Shown here piece by piece: positions 24,411 through 36,778 of a DNA stretch of 64,000 bases; position 1 is the first letter of the stretch; the number at the start of each line of letters is the position of its first letter. Below the pieces are notes generated by a model, which was given only the letters and a program-made list of their open reading frames with translations, ran no database searches and was not told the DNA's origin. The translations under genes were made by a program, and so were the position numbers. The DNA is taken from the NCBI RefSeq assembly GCF_029227915.1, contig NC_079878.1, positions 25,321,501 through 25,385,500 of the forward strand, given 5' to 3'. The stretch comes from Hydractinia symbiolongicarpus (taxonomy: Eukaryota > Cnidaria > Hydrozoa > Anthoathecata > Hydractiniidae).

Positions 24411-24502
24411 TGCACACCATGTTGTTCTTCCATTTGAACTACCACCTTCAAAGATGGATTGGATTCGAACCAATAACTTTCATGGTTTTACAACAATAGA
24501 CA
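24411..24502 (-). repeat. 92-bp tRNA-like dispersed repeat, copy 1
   Basis: On the minus strand the segment holds a T-arm/B-box sequence ATTGGTTCGAATCCAAT followed by an acceptor-like CCATCTTT, and only then an A-box/D-arm-like sequence TAGTTCAAATGGAAGAAC. The order is therefore the 3' half of one tRNA-like unit followed by the 5' half of another. Copy 2 at 60356-60447 is about 95% alike. No complete tRNA can be folded from either copy. Confidence 0.6.
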
Positions 24503-25274
24503 TTTGCTTGGAATTCACAAAATTCAATGTCACTTCAAATAAAAACACATCATAAAGCTTGTTGTTACAAAATTAATTGTGAGTTAAAAACCCTAGCTAA
24601 GTATTACAGGTTTATTGAAACTGTTGTCTCCTTGAATTAACAAACTTTAGACTTCGCCAAAGTTTTTATTAAAGTAAAGGGTGTAGCCAGCTATTTGAAA
24701 ACTTTTGTTGCAGCCAACTGGTATTCGGCTATTTTTGCTTTTTAGGCAAATTTTTTAAAAAATTCACGTTAATTTAAATACAACCTAGACCCGGGACGAC
24801 GTTGTACTTATGAAACATAATACAAGTTAACCTGGGAAGAGGTCTGGGAAGAGGTCAGGGAAGGGCAACAAAAAGTTAGTATGTATCACCATGCTCGACA
24901 GCATGACTACATGTATTAATGTAACTGTTTCTCTTTTATTACTTGCAGAGTAATGAATTACCCAATGGGTTATAGCATATGCTTGCCATTTATAAAACAA
25001 CGCCTCCATCCATGATCGTACGCATTTAATATTTTGCAACGTGAAATTCATCCTTGAACAAAATTTAAAATTTTAGGCCTACTAAATATCTTGAATTAAC
25101 ATTTAAGGTCGATTTTGATCACATGAAACGTGTACAACTGTTCTAAATTTTAACGAGCTTGTTCGAAAACGCATGCTGTACAAAAAAGCAAGGGGAAACT
25201 TCATTCTAGTCAATACACAAGCAAGCGAACTGAATTAAGTAATAGGGGAAGATGTCCTATTAGGGTAAATATTT
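24503..25274. other. no gene seen
   Basis: Contains a short direct repeat GGGAAGAGGTC (about 24834 and 24846). No recognisable product. Confidence 0.35.
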
Positions 25275-26525
25275 AGGCAAGTAGCCAGGCCCATCCATAC
25301 CTACACATACAATACTAAAAACAAAATTTAGGAAACTATTCCCGCAATAAATACGATATTGAATGTATTGTGAAGCTAAACAAGGAAAAGCTTATTCTGA
25401 TTAAAAAACAATTAGACAAGTAGCGAAACCTATCAATTCATCATTAAAAAAGTATTTTGGGGAATAACCTTACGCAATATAAAAAAAGAACAGAATAAAA
25501 AAACGTTAAACGATCACTTTTTTCTATTCAAAAATCGAAAGGGCGAGTAGCACACGCGTGCGTATATCATTGCATGTGCATACATCAAAGATTTTGTTAA
25601 AGCTCTCTCGCACCAAATGAAATGTTCTAGTAAGCAAATAAAAAAACCTTTCTTCTACTCTGTAAACAGGCAAGGGAGCAAAAGATCCTGCAATACAACC
25701 TAACAAAGAGATCTGATAAAAACGACATCGCGAAAGGTGAAGTATTAAATCTCTTGGTCGGCCAATTCGAGACTTTATTTCACTCAGAAAACAGGCACGA
25801 GAGTGTGAGACCCATCCATACATCATTTAAAATGAGAATTTTGGAAGTTGCTTTTCACGCTGAATAAAAAGTTAGATATCCATCCATACACTACTAAAAA
25901 GGAGATTTAGATAATATCAGATGTCCTAACATGTGAATTCACAGGAAGACTTTATCCCACTCAGTAAGAAGCAGGAACGGGGGAGACTGATTCATACCAC
26001 CATACAATATTAAAAGGATATTTTGCAAAACCTTCCTTCAGGCGGAAAAAACATACAGCATGTCGTAGCAGACCTGTGTATACAACATTAGTTCTCCTCA
26101 GTAAACAACCAAGAAAATGAGAGATCCATCCATACCTTATAAAAATAGAGATTCTATCGATATACATGCATCATTTAAAAAACGCATTTTTTTAATTTAC
26201 CCTTCTCGCGAATTAAAATATTCAGCACGCCAACCTGGTAGAAAACTTTATGCTAGACACTAAACAAGGAGTGATGTTTGATGCCCATCCATACACCACT
26301 AAAAAGGAGATTTTGGAAAAAAGTCGCAAATACGCTTGTACAAAATAATAAATTAGATGTTCTAACAGCTCAATTCATGGAATACTTTATTTTTTATCTT
26401 AACACAGTAAGTTTGCTGGAATGTGGGACACCTATACATACATTTATCAAAGGAGAGATATTAAAACAAACAGTGGATTTGGATAACTATCCATACACAA
26501 ATAAAAACGATATTTTAGAAAAATA
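25275..26525 (+). repeat. strongly diverged tandem repeat, roughly 120-160-bp period
   Basis: The pair CCATCCATAC(A/C) followed by A.TA.TAAAAAGGAGATTTTGGA recurs near 25291, 25812, 25877, 26123 and 26283, with weaker copies near 25432, 25993, 26433 and 26490. Spacings vary, so copies have been lost or have diverged. The small frame at 26278-26526 is built from these units and is not counted as a gene. The core ATCCATACA is shared with the tract at 19.9-20.4 kb. Confidence 0.5.
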
Positions 26526-27714
26526 ATTGTGTGTCATGTTTTTTTTGCTGTTTATAGGAAGCAGTGTAATTTGATTTTGAACTTTTAATATTTTTAAAAC
26601 TAAAACCTCATGACAACAATGATAAAAAAGTATATGGACTTTTTTTGTTCGTAGCTGTTAGAAAAACTAATATTGCTAATATTTATAGGACACATTTCAA
26701 TAGCAGACGATGTTTTATACTGTATAAATATTCATTATAAATAAATGAATGAATAAAAAATGAATAAATAAATAAATAAACTATTCGGAGAAACATAGTT
26801 ATTAATATAATGTAACTAGCTATATAAAATTGAGTTATGACTGCATCTTTCACGTTTTACCGGCAATGTTAATTGTCTACATTTATAACGACGATATGGT
26901 TGCTACGAAGTTAAGTTATATTGCGCTGTACAAGGCCCGTTCTTAAAGCTCTCTAGCCATTGAACGCTACGACTTTCTCATAACCGGTTGAAAATAGCTA
27001 TTAGTTAATAATAGGGTAAATAGAATTTGATTTAGCTAATATTGCGTGTATTTCGACTCCTAAAAAGAAATAGTACTGTAGCATTTTTTTTGCAAAACAG
27101 GAAAATTTGTTGAGTTATTTCTAAAAGGTTTTTTAGTAACACTAATTGACCAAGGCAGTTCACAAGATAGCGTATAGCTCTGAATAGACCATTTCGGAGA
27201 TTATGCGCCATTATGAATTTGCGGAACTCGGTGGTGCAAGTTGAACTTTGGACTTCACGTTTATTCAGTCATTTGCCTTGTGAAACTGCTGGCGGCAGGA
27301 CAGTTTTGATTTTTGATATCTGTTTTTATCTTTGTGATACTAATTTTATGATATATATTTTGAAAAAAACTTTTATTAGGCACTTATTTGTACTTTTAAT
27401 TTCTTTTTGTACAATAAAGGCAATATCCTAAAAGCCTTTAAACTAGCTAGCTAGCTAGAGGTCTCCCAAAAATGCTTTTAGGACACTGTACTGTAGCTAG
27501 CTATAAGGCTGTAATTAGTAACAAGACGTATGATATACGCAAACAACCTCGCCAAAAAAGTGTATAAAAAGCTGAAGTTAGACACGACATATTTTGCTAT
27601 TCGGATAGGCAATAATATTGATAGAAAATTTCTCGAAATTTCAATTTTCGTTAGGTCAGTCTGTAAACACGTCCTCGCGGGCGAGATAATAAAAAAAAAA
27701 AAAAAAGTAAAAAT
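26526..27714. other. no gene; AATA and CTAG microsatellites
   Basis: A run of AATA/AATG repeats lies at about 26738-26782 and a short CTAG run at about 27441-27460. An A-run precedes 27708. No recognisable product. Confidence 0.45.
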
Positions 27715-27800
27715 AGTTACCAAGATGAGATTCGAACACACGACTACTCCCGTATCGGTGCTCAGAGAGGCAAAAATTTCCATTCTTGTAGGACACATTT
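27715..27800 (-). mobile_element. tRNA-derived SINE relic
   Basis: On the minus strand the segment reads GAGCACCGATACGGGAGTAG followed by TCGTGTGTTCGAATCTC (B-box) and then ATCTTGGTAAC, which is the 3' part of a tRNA-like SINE head. The A-box region is degenerate. A homopolymer run follows on the 3' side (27691-27706). Confidence 0.45.
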
Positions 27801-30800
27801 GCGTTTTAATACAAGCTCACGAGCTTGTAATTAATGCTTGGTTAAGGTAACTTCATTTTATATTTAGATATTTAAAATTGAGTAGCTACTTTGTGCATTA
27901 TAAACATATTGGCATTGGATTTTAAACTTGGATTATACTTTACTTTAGAGAGAAATTTTTGATTTTGGAAATACCTTACTGGATTTGGACTTGAACTATG
28001 TTTTTGGATTTGTAAAGAAATGTTTAGGTTGTAATATTTGTAAAGATCTAGAGAGTTATAATCCATTGTCAAAATACTTGTCAAAACTCTATAGTGTTAT
28101 TTATTCCTAAAGTGAAACTTAAGCTCGCAAAATAATCTGGCTTCTTTTCTATAACGGATGTAAAAATTTTCAATACACTGCCCATAGAGATACGGTAACA
28201 GGTTCAGTCGCAGATTTTAGGAATAGAGTCATGAGTCATTTTAATTGCAAATAATTTTTATTATTTTGATATTTTTATAATTTTGTTTCTCGGTGTATGT
28301 TTGACCCTTGATTCGTCTACTTAAACACTCCTATCTTTGAGTCTTTCAAGAGTGGTATTAGAAAGAATACCTGTCTTTCTTCCCTGCTTTCGCTATTGCC
28401 CTATAATTTTTTTGTACGCTTCTCTTATTGAAAAATATCAAAAAGGGAGAAATGAGTTTAGTTTACAGACTAAAGTGTTATTCAATTTTTTGTTTTTCTA
28501 TGTTATTTGTTTCAGTCACAATGTATATTTTTTGTTATATATACGTATGTCTTTGTCGGTTTCTTTATCAGAACACGCAATTATAGCAGTAACTTATTAC
28601 TAAAGTGTAAATCTTTATGATAAATAAATAAATTACTCTGTGAAGCTTGTTTGAATTATTGGCATAATAAGTTCCATAGCAGAAAAAGCTATTAATTATT
28701 AATATGAGGGGTGGTAATAAATTGAAATGGGTCATAAAATTTTTCGAAATTTGGTGTTGCTTGTTCAATTTTTCAACACAAGTCAATAATAAAAAAAGGT
28801 AGGAAATTAGCTCACTGAAGAGAGAGGGGTATTTCAACTGGCAATATTACCTGTACATATAATGTGACCCTCCTGAAAGTCAATATACTGAATAAAAATT
28901 TGACTACTTATTTGAATAATTATGGTATCAAGTTAGCAATATCTCTACACTGTCTCAACTTAACAAGGATTGTCCAGATTTCAGACATTTCTAGCCTAGT
29001 TAACTAAGTTTTCTTCGAGATAATAAAATTGAGTTTCTTATTTAATAATTTTCCAGTGCAAAACCGAATTAAAATCAACCAATAAACATAAAGCCAGCAT
29101 GACCACATCTAACATTAAAGATTTCTCAATACTGATCACGTGAGCAAAAAACAATAGAATTTCTTGCCTTAAAGTATTCACAAATTTCTTTCATACAAGA
29201 CAAAAAATATCTTCTGAGCAATTGTATTTCAATTGGCATAACTGGTATTTTATTTAATAAAGCATGTTAACATCAAAGATAAATGTATCATAAATGTAAA
29301 AAACAACTTTTTAAGACAAAGCATTCTTACTACTAAGTGAGCACACAACACTATTCTTCTTGCTTTAAAAAATAAGATTAAAATAATTCGTTAACAAAAT
29401 TCAATCTAGCTCAGGCTACAAAAAGTTAATTATATGCTTAACTCAGATATCTTTGAAAAGATGCCATACACTGCCTCTTTTTTCAACAATAAATGCAAAT
29501 GCACTAGCTCTTTTGGAACATGTATTCAGTATGGAATTAGCTACCTTTTATGTTGATAGAAAATATATTTAAAAAAAGTATTCTGTTTATATAAAAAATC
29601 AACTCTGGCCTACTTTTCACCACATCAGATTTTAAAAACTAACGTTTTTCTCAAAAAAATATTTTAATTTTTTTATAAAATTATTATTCAACAGATAACC
29701 GAAAAAAACATATCAATTTAAACTTTTTAATAGCAAATTTCCAGAGTTAATGTATACTATTAATAGCATGGCTTTATTACGTATTATGACGTTTAACAGT
29801 TAAAAATTTATTGTTGCCAGAAATTGTATCCTGGAAGAATCAATTTTTATATGAAAATTATACCAATAATCATAATTTTCCTCAAAAAGTTACTTTTTGG
29901 TCTTATAACAGCAGATCACTGAGAATTTACACAACTAAAAATCTTGTGGTAACATTTTTAAAATTAAAAATCTTGATTTTGTAAACATTATATGCACATA
30001 TTCTAAAAAATTATAAAAAAAAATTAAAAGTAATTGGAAATATCATCTTTTTTAAAACATCTATGGACACGCTGCGTACAAAAAAAGAATTGTATGGAGC
30101 AAAAGATCGAAATGGAACTGAAGTTTAAAAAAAATGTCTTTTAGTAAAAAACACAATCGTTACGGAGAAAATATCACTTGCCGTAAAAATATAGTCTGCG
30201 GCCATGTGGAGGGGCGGATGGACATAGCAAACAAAATAGTAGATGATCGCAGTGAATACAACATGGTATGACATAGCCCTCCCTTTGTCATGTATTCCTG
30301 CAGTATATATTTGCTATAGGTTACTTCTAACGACAAAGCAATGTGTTTCGTTAATATATTAACACTTTTAAACCACTCCATAAGTGAATAATAAAAAATA
30401 AAAAATTGCATGCGCAAATTAATAAATATAGGTTCATTCGTGTTGTTTTTTTCATGGAATTCCTGGTACAATGTGCATATGTTATACAGTGACAGTCTTA
30501 TCTCTAGTTCTGATTCACTGGTGGGACTGTCAAGATTGAGGCCCTAGACGCCTCTTTAGTTTTGATCTTTAATAAATCCCAGTTAAATGAGATGTTCCAA
30601 GGGTACAATCTTAACGGCCCCATCACTGCTTCTCTGCTATCGTAATAACTCCAGTTTAAAATGGTGCCAGGAGTAATTCTTGTAAGTAGATGTTTTTTAT
30701 CTTCTCTTTTTTTCTCATTTTCTGTGATCGCTTTTACTTTCGATTTTTTGTCGATTTATTATTTGTTACTTTTTCTGTTTAAAGTGTAAATGATACAGTT

Positions 30801-31024
30801 TCCCTGAAGTGTGTGTGGAAAACCAGTTAAAAACAACAGACATGCAATTTTAAGCAATTATTGTGATAAGTGGTCCCACTGTAATTGCAATGAAATCTAT
30901 ACTTTTGAATACCTATTTCATTAAACAAGGTCCAATGATCCTTGGCTATGCCTAAGTTATGTAAATCATGCCATGCCCTTTTTTTATTCCTCAGATACAA
31001 ATGTTGTAAAAATATGGACAATGC
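27801..31024. other. long non-coding stretch; one weak exon candidate
   Basis: Mostly AT-rich with no recognised product. At about 30170-30320 on the minus strand composition rises and a frame reads as a hydrophobic peptide (SYHVVFTAIIYYFVCYV) after a possible acceptor CTGCAG, ending near a GC-type donor (GCAAGT). This is too weak to call a gene. A palindrome ACAAGCTC-AC-GAGCTTGT lies near 27812. Confidence 0.3.
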
Positions 31025-31349
31025 TCCCACTTCCGTAATAACTAAAACAGGTAACGACTAGTCTCCGCAGAACCACCACAGAACAAGCAGCGAACCACCA
31101 ATCTCCGTAGAACAACCAGAGAACCAGCAGCGAACCGGCAGTACTATGACAGAACGAGTAGTCTTGGTTGAGAACCACCAGAAAATGTTGATGAGAAAAA
31201 ACAATAGTTGACGGAATCATCAGAATAGCGATCGCTGTAAATGCTCCATGCCTTATAAAAAAAAAAAAAAAAAAAAACTGCAAAATTTCGGTAGAATTTA
31301 CTATCCCGCCCCTTATTTCCGGGAATATTGAGAATAAATTAGTAGTATA

Positions 31350-31426
31350 TGTCATTATGTTCATTATATCTTTTAGGTTTATATGTACGGCTTTATGCCA
31401 TAATTAAGAATAAAGATCTATTCACA
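31350..31426 (+). repeat. 5' LTR (77 bp)
   Basis: It begins TGTCATTATG and ends ATTCACA, with the TG...CA ends expected of LTRs, and carries an AATAAA-type polyadenylation word near its 3' end. It is unusually short for a Copia LTR, leaving little room for a promoter. Confidence 0.92.
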
Positions 31427-31429
31427 TTC

Positions 31430-31442
31430 TGGTAGCAGAGGC
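31430..31442 (+). promoter_or_regulatory. primer-binding site, Met-tRNA type
   Basis: TGGTAGCAGAGGC lies 3 bp after the 5' LTR. TGGTA.CAGAG is complementary to the 3' end of methionine tRNA, the usual Copia primer. Confidence 0.75.
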
Positions 31443-31453
31443 TAGTTAAGAAG

Positions 31454-31957
31454 ATGGCAACTGGAACAATCATGATGGCACAAAAGTATGGATTGCCCCA
31501 ATTTTCTGAAGATGGGGATTTTATGGGAAGTAGTTACAGAACTTCCAAAGAAGAAACAAGGACCAGTTGTTTATTTGAGTTTAAATTCAGAAGTACGTCA
31601 GCCTTAACGAAAGAAGAATTGAATGAAGAAGATGGTTTAAATAAACTTGTTAATAAAATAAAAGAACTATATGGCATTACTGAAGATCAAGCAATGTTCA
31701 ATGCTTATGAAAAATTTGAGACCTTTCACCGTTCCAAGACAATGTCGATTGGTGAATATGTAAATGAATTTGAACAGTTGAATCAAAAACTTAAGAGTTT
31801 TAAAATTGAGTTACCAACTGCAGTTCTTGCATATCAACTACTAAAAAATGCACATGTACCGAAAGCTACACGTGAACTAACACGTGCTACGGTTCCTTCC
31901 CTCACATACGACTCTATGAAAAAACAGATAAAAGCCATTTATGATCAATGTGCTTAA
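31454..31957 (+). pseudogene. Copia gag (capsid part)
   Basis: A 167-codon frame from ATG encodes a capsid-like gag of the UBN2/Copia type: W/Y-poor helical segments including NKIKELYGITEDQAMFNAYE and SIGEYVNEFEQLNQKLKSF, then ELPTAVLAYQLLKNA. It would package the element RNA. The frame stops at TAA (31955-31957), but the same frame continues directly into a basic RG-rich stretch and the zinc knuckle, so the stop probably breaks an original single gag-pol frame. The start is the first ATG, 12 bp after the primer-binding site. Confidence 0.8.
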
Positions 31958-33182
31958 AGTGAAAGTAGTAGAGACAGTAATGATATTGGTGTTGAGCAAG
32001 AAGTATTATATGGTCAAAAGTTTGACAGACGACGTTTTAACAATTGGAACACTCGTGGACGTGGCAGAGGTGGTAAATATTTCAGTGCTAAAAGAAGCCA
32101 GTACAACCCTAATGGTCCTGATGGACATCCATTGCAATGTCACCATTGCAAATCTATAATGCATTTCATGAATGACTGTCCTGATAAGAATAAAGGAAGC
32201 AAAGGGCAGGATAAAGTACATGTGCAGTTTTTCGCAAAGGGTGTGGAACAATGCTTTATGGAGCAAGTTGTGTCTGAGTCTTTGAATTGTGCTTTACTAA
32301 ACTCAGGATGTTCATCGACAGTTTGTGGTAAAAATTGGCTTGACTGTTACATAGACATTATGCCAGAAGGGACAGCTTTAGCTGAAAGTAAGAGTAACAA
32401 GTCCTTTAAATTTGGGCCAGGTGGAAGCTTCCCCTCAGTTAAAAAAGTTAACATCCCTGTTAATATGGCTGGAATGCAAGCCCATATTCTTACTGATGTT
32501 GTCGATTGTGAATTACCATTATTGTTATCAAAAAAGAGTCCGAAAGCAGCTAATAGCCAACTTGATTTTGTTAATGATAAAGTCACTATGTTTGGAAGAG
32601 ACATTCCTTTACAACACACGTCAAATGGCCATTACTGTATACCTCTTACACCTAAGCAAGTTGCTGTTAACAAAACATCTCCTGGTGTAAATGCCACCAG
32701 AGTTATATTCACAGTCAACGATTTCACTGTAAAATCACCTGAAGAAAAATGCAAAATAGCTACAAAGCTTCACAAACAGTTTGGACATCCCATAGACAGC
32801 AGCAAACTGAAAACTCTTCTCCAAGATGAAAATGTTGAAGATAAAGAGTTATTTCAGCAAATTGACAATGTTACAAACTCTTGTGACACATGCAGTAGAT
32901 ATATATGAAGGCTCGATCAAGGGCCAATTGTCTCACTACCAATGGCCTCAGATGTCAATGAATGCCTTGCCATGGACCTAAAATTCTTGACAGTTAATCA
33001 TAAAAAGTTAACCATACTTCATATGATTGATGTGTTCTGTAGATACAGTGCATCAACAATTATCAAATCCAAGAATAAGGAAATTATCGTAGACACAATT
33101 CTCAAGCACTGGGTTGCTATTTTTGGCACACCAAACTCGATTTTTTCAGACAACGGAGGGGAGTTCAACAATGAGCTCTTAA
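31958..33182 (+). pseudogene. Copia zinc knuckle, protease and integrase N-terminal half
   Basis: This is the continuation of the gag frame. It has RGRGRGG, then a CCHC knuckle CHHCKSIMHFMNDC (32138 on), then the protease motif ALLNSGCSSTVCGKNWLDCY, where the catalytic Asp of DSG is Asn. It continues with the integrase HHCC finger (LHKQFGHP ... CDTC), a TGA stop at 32906-32908, and the first part of the integrase core with two of the three catalytic acids (MDLKFL; SDNGGEFNNE). The piggyBac-like MITE cuts the frame just after NNEL. The protease change alone would disable polyprotein cleavage. Confidence 0.85.
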
Positions 33183-34292
33183 AGGGGCACTCCAGTGAAA
33201 AAAAATATTTGAAAAAAATGTTATTTTAAGAAGACAATACATAAATATGTCAGAATAAACCTTTTACAATCGTTAAAAATCTTTATTTATACCTTAATGG
33301 GGTCTGTAAACATCTTCAATTTTAAATAAATTTGCAAGGTTGCGTAAAGTTGAGAGGACTAGGTCCGAATAAATACACATACGTCACATCGTGCAGAAAG
33401 TCCGTGAGCTCAGCAGCACACCTTCTAAAAGTTTGTTTACTTAGTGTTTACATTGTTCGTTGATAAAACGTCTTGTAGTAATGACGAAGATTTTAACTTA
33501 GAAAACATAGAATAGGATAATTAGGATAAACATAGAATAGGATAATCTCTTCATGAAAAAGACTTTACAAAGCTACAGCCACACGACTTCGAACCTCTTG
33601 TGTCTCACAAGGGAGAAATTAATAATGATGCAAAGTGACGAGGTGTCTTCTACTAACTCAAAACAACGTTCTGAGTAAAATATTTTTTAAAGAAATAGAA
33701 AATATATTTAATTGGCTTTTTTTTAACATTCTTTTCATCACAAAAACTTTATCATTTGTTTCAGTAAAAAAACTTTCTTACTTTACAAGCCAATTTATTT
33801 TTATTTCACAATTCAGCAATATTTTTCATCCGCACGTGCTTTTTTGCACACAAATGCAAACAAATTTTATGTAACGTTGAAATTTTCACCATGATGGAGG
33901 ACCATTCAAATTCGTGATAGAAAGATCGAATAATGTTCGGGTCGTGATAAGTTGGTAAAACATGAGTATTAATATTGTACAAATAAAAATCATTCTTATG
34001 ATTATGGTAGGTCATAAATGCGTTGCAGAAGCTACTGACTTATAAGTAGTTGTTTTGACAAAGTTGTTTTAGAAACTGCATTATCAGCATCACATGCAGC
34101 CTTAAACATTACAAAGATTGAAGAAAATGAGTACATTTACCCCCTGAAAATATTTGGCATGTCCTTCCATAAAAAAAGCTTCTTTTTTGAAAAACAAAGA
34201 ATAGAAACTTGATCGCTACGAAAGATGTGTAACTACTTTCTGAGCACGTATATAGCAAAAAAGAAAAAAGTGATTTTTACTGGAGTTCCCCT
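33183..34292. mobile_element. TTAA-flanked MITE (piggyBac-like), 1110 bp
   Basis: The left end is AGGGGCACTCCAGT and the right end, reversed, is AGGGGAACTCCAGT. Both ends are flanked by TTAA (33179-33182 and 34293-34296), the duplication used by piggyBac. Removing the insert and one TTAA rejoins the Copia integrase frame at the insertion point, which confirms the exact boundaries. It has no transposase and only short random frames inside. Confidence 0.85.
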
Positions 34293-35209
34293 TTAAGAGA
34301 TGTAGCAGAACTGTTAAACACAGAGTGTGTACAACAGCAGCAGAAGCTCCATGGTCAAATGGTGTATGTGAGCATCATAATTTCATCCTGGAAAATATGA
34401 TTATGAAAATTGTTGACAACACTAGTTGTTCTGTTGAAAATGCACTTACATGGGCCAATTGTGCCAAGAATGCGTTGCATAATAACCGTGGATTCAGTCT
34501 CAATCAGCTTGTATTTGGACGCAATCCAAATCTCCCATCTGTGCTTACAGCCAAGCCTCCTGTTCTTCGAACAGTTACACCCAGTCAATTAATTGCGAAT
34601 CATCTGAATGCCCTGCATGTTGCTCGCAAAGCATTCATTGAAAGTGAATCTTAAAACAGCACTCAGTCATCAAACACGGACATCTACCAGCAGATTTTTA
34701 TAATGGTGAATTGGTATACTATAAGCGACGTGGAGAGAAAGAGTGGAGAGGACCTGGTGTAGTCCTTGGCATTGATGGAAAACAGGTCCTTGTTAAACAT
34801 GGAGGAACTTACGTTCGAGTGTCACTTGCAATCAGTGAAGGGACACCGTAGTTGTCAGGAAAGCACAAGTGGAAACCCTCAAGTGAAGAAAACTACAACC
34901 AAAGAAGAAGATTGCTTTGATGAGATTTCAAACAGCGTAGCGAATGGGTTGCTTGAAAGCGTAAACGATTTTGATATCAACACATCGTCAGAAGTTGTAC
35001 TTGATGACATTCCTAGTGATCATGCCGTAAATACAAATGAGATCCCTGCTATTTCCCATGCTCAGGTTGAAACAACACATCAATCAAGCATTGAGCAAGA
35101 AGTTTATAACACACCTCGCAATGAACAGTCATTGACAGGGTTAGGTTTATTGATCCTGATACTAATAAACTTGCTGAATTTATGGTTGTTAGTCGTGCTG
35201 GTAAAGTAG
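34293..35209 (+). pseudogene. Copia integrase C-terminal half and linker, frame-shifted
   Basis: The frame resumes as LRDVAELLNTEC, shifts near 34325, then reads TTAAEAPWSNGVCEHHN with the third catalytic acid (Glu), followed by a helical tail (ENALTWANCAKNALHN, FSLNQLVFGRNPNLPS) and a stop at 34654. After another shift the C-terminal DNA-binding part is readable (YYKRRGEKEWRGPGVVLG, VLVKHGGTYVRV) near 34715-34820. A hydrophilic linker follows in a third frame up to about 35209. At least three frame shifts separate these pieces, so no integrase could be made. Confidence 0.8.
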
Positions 35210-36778
35210 GAAAATCTGGAGTTGGAGCATATAAGAATTGGTTGAATGTCAAAGATGTTAAAACCAAAGCCATGAAATCAATTGACTTTGAAAACATTTT
35301 GGATTGGGAAAAGGTAAACACAGAGTCAGTATATAATGTAGAAACGTCATGTGATGTTAGTGAAGCTCAACAAAAAGAATTAACTAAATGGCGTGATTAC
35401 AATGTTTATGATGAAGTTGAAGACAAAGGGCAAGACATAACCACAACCCACTGGGCGATATCTGAGAAAAGTCATGATGGGAAAACAGAAATTAAAGCAC
35501 GATTAGTGGCACAAGGTTTTGAGGAGGACACTATTGGTATACGAACAGACTCGCCAACTGTAAACAAGGAGAACTTTCGTCTTGTGTGTAATATTGGTGC
35601 AACCCATGGATGGAAAATTTTACAGTCTTGATATTAAAGCTGGGTTTCTTCAAGGTGCCAAGATTGATAGAGTCGTACATCTTCTTCCACCACCAGAAGC
35701 TAACACAGACAAGTTGTGGAAACTAAAAACACCTGTTTATGGCTTGTGCGACGCTTCACGCGCTTGGTATGAGACATTATCTAACGAATTCGATAAAGTT
35801 GGAGCTACAAGAAGCATTTATGACAATGCATTATTTTTCTGGAGAAAAGAAACTCTCAAAGGTGTAATTTGCTGTCATGTTGACGATTGCTTCTTCGTTG
35901 GAAGTGATTTGTTTCATGACACTATCATTGCACATTTACGTAAGACATTCTCACTTAGTAAAGAGAATTCAAAGTCGTTTAACTTTTTGGGATTAGAAAT
36001 TGAACAAGAGTGTGGTGCAGTAATTATTCATCAGCATAATTACATTAGTAACATTTCACCAATTAATTTGACCAATAGTACGTCTACAATTCCACTTACA
36101 AGATATGAAGCACGTCAAATTCAATGGGCAGCAAAACAAACTAGACCTGATGCTGCTTACGTTGCCTGTGATTTAAGCACTCGCATAAGATATGGAACAG
36201 TTGCTGATGCTCGTAGAGCTAACAAGCAGCTGAAACATCTGCAGCAAACTGAAGTAAAGATTGTTATTTCAAACACTGGAGATGTTAAAGCATCATCGCT
36301 CATACTTTTCAGTGATGCATCACATGGAAATTTAATTAATGGCGGCTCACAAGGTGGATTTGTTCTGCTACTGCATGGTGAAAGCAAAATTCCGCCAATT
36401 ATTTGGAAATCTCACAAGTTAAAATGGGCTGTTAAAAGCGCCATGGGTGCGGAAACCATGGCTCTCTTAGAAGGTGCGGAACATGCTATGTTGATCAGAT
36501 CCCTAATTAAAGAGATTTTTTCAGTTGATATACCAATTATCTGTAAATCAGAAAATAAATCACTTGCGGAAGCAGTCAAAAATACCAACGTCATAGAAGA
36601 TAAACGATTGTATATTGATATTCGTGCACTTCGTGAGATGGTCGAAAAAGGAGAAATGGGGGAACTCATTCTTACGAAATCAAGTGATCAGATTGCTGAC
36701 TGTCTTACGAAAGGCACTGCTTCAGCTGAAAACCTGCTACGTATACTATCCGGTAGAGAACAGTTGAAATACCGTTAA
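35182..36778 (+). pseudogene. Copia reverse transcriptase and RNase H
   Basis: An N-terminal RT segment (35182-35631) with KARLVAQGFEED is joined, after a small deletion and frame shift near 35630, to a 398-codon frame: SLDIKAGFLQG (first catalytic Asp), PVYGLCDASRAWY, CHVDDCFFVG (catalytic DD), FNFLGLEIEQE, then QTRPDAAYVACDLSTRIR. RNase H follows with FSDASHGNL (Asp), GAETMALLEGAE (Glu) and CKSENKSLAEA, where the usual Asp is Glu, and CLTKGTASAENLL before the TAA at 36776. A short in-frame loss precedes QTRPD. This is the best preserved part of the element, but it lacks an intact upstream frame. Confidence 0.88.

Noticed and set aside
24370-24555. 61-codon frame containing DWIRTNNFHGF
   Set aside because: The reading comes from the tRNA-like repeat; similar peptide readings are common false calls over tRNA-like sequence.
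26278-26526. 82-codon plus-strand frame
   Set aside because: It is built from the diverged tandem repeat of 25.3-26.5 kb.
30160-30471. 103-codon minus-strand frame as a gene
   Set aside because: No recognisable domain; a competing frame looks equally open, and the only donor is a GC type. Kept only as a remark in the surrounding region.
31454-36778. Functional Copia polyprotein
   Set aside because: Two in-frame stops, several frame shifts, the protease Asp-to-Asn change and the MITE insertion exclude it.
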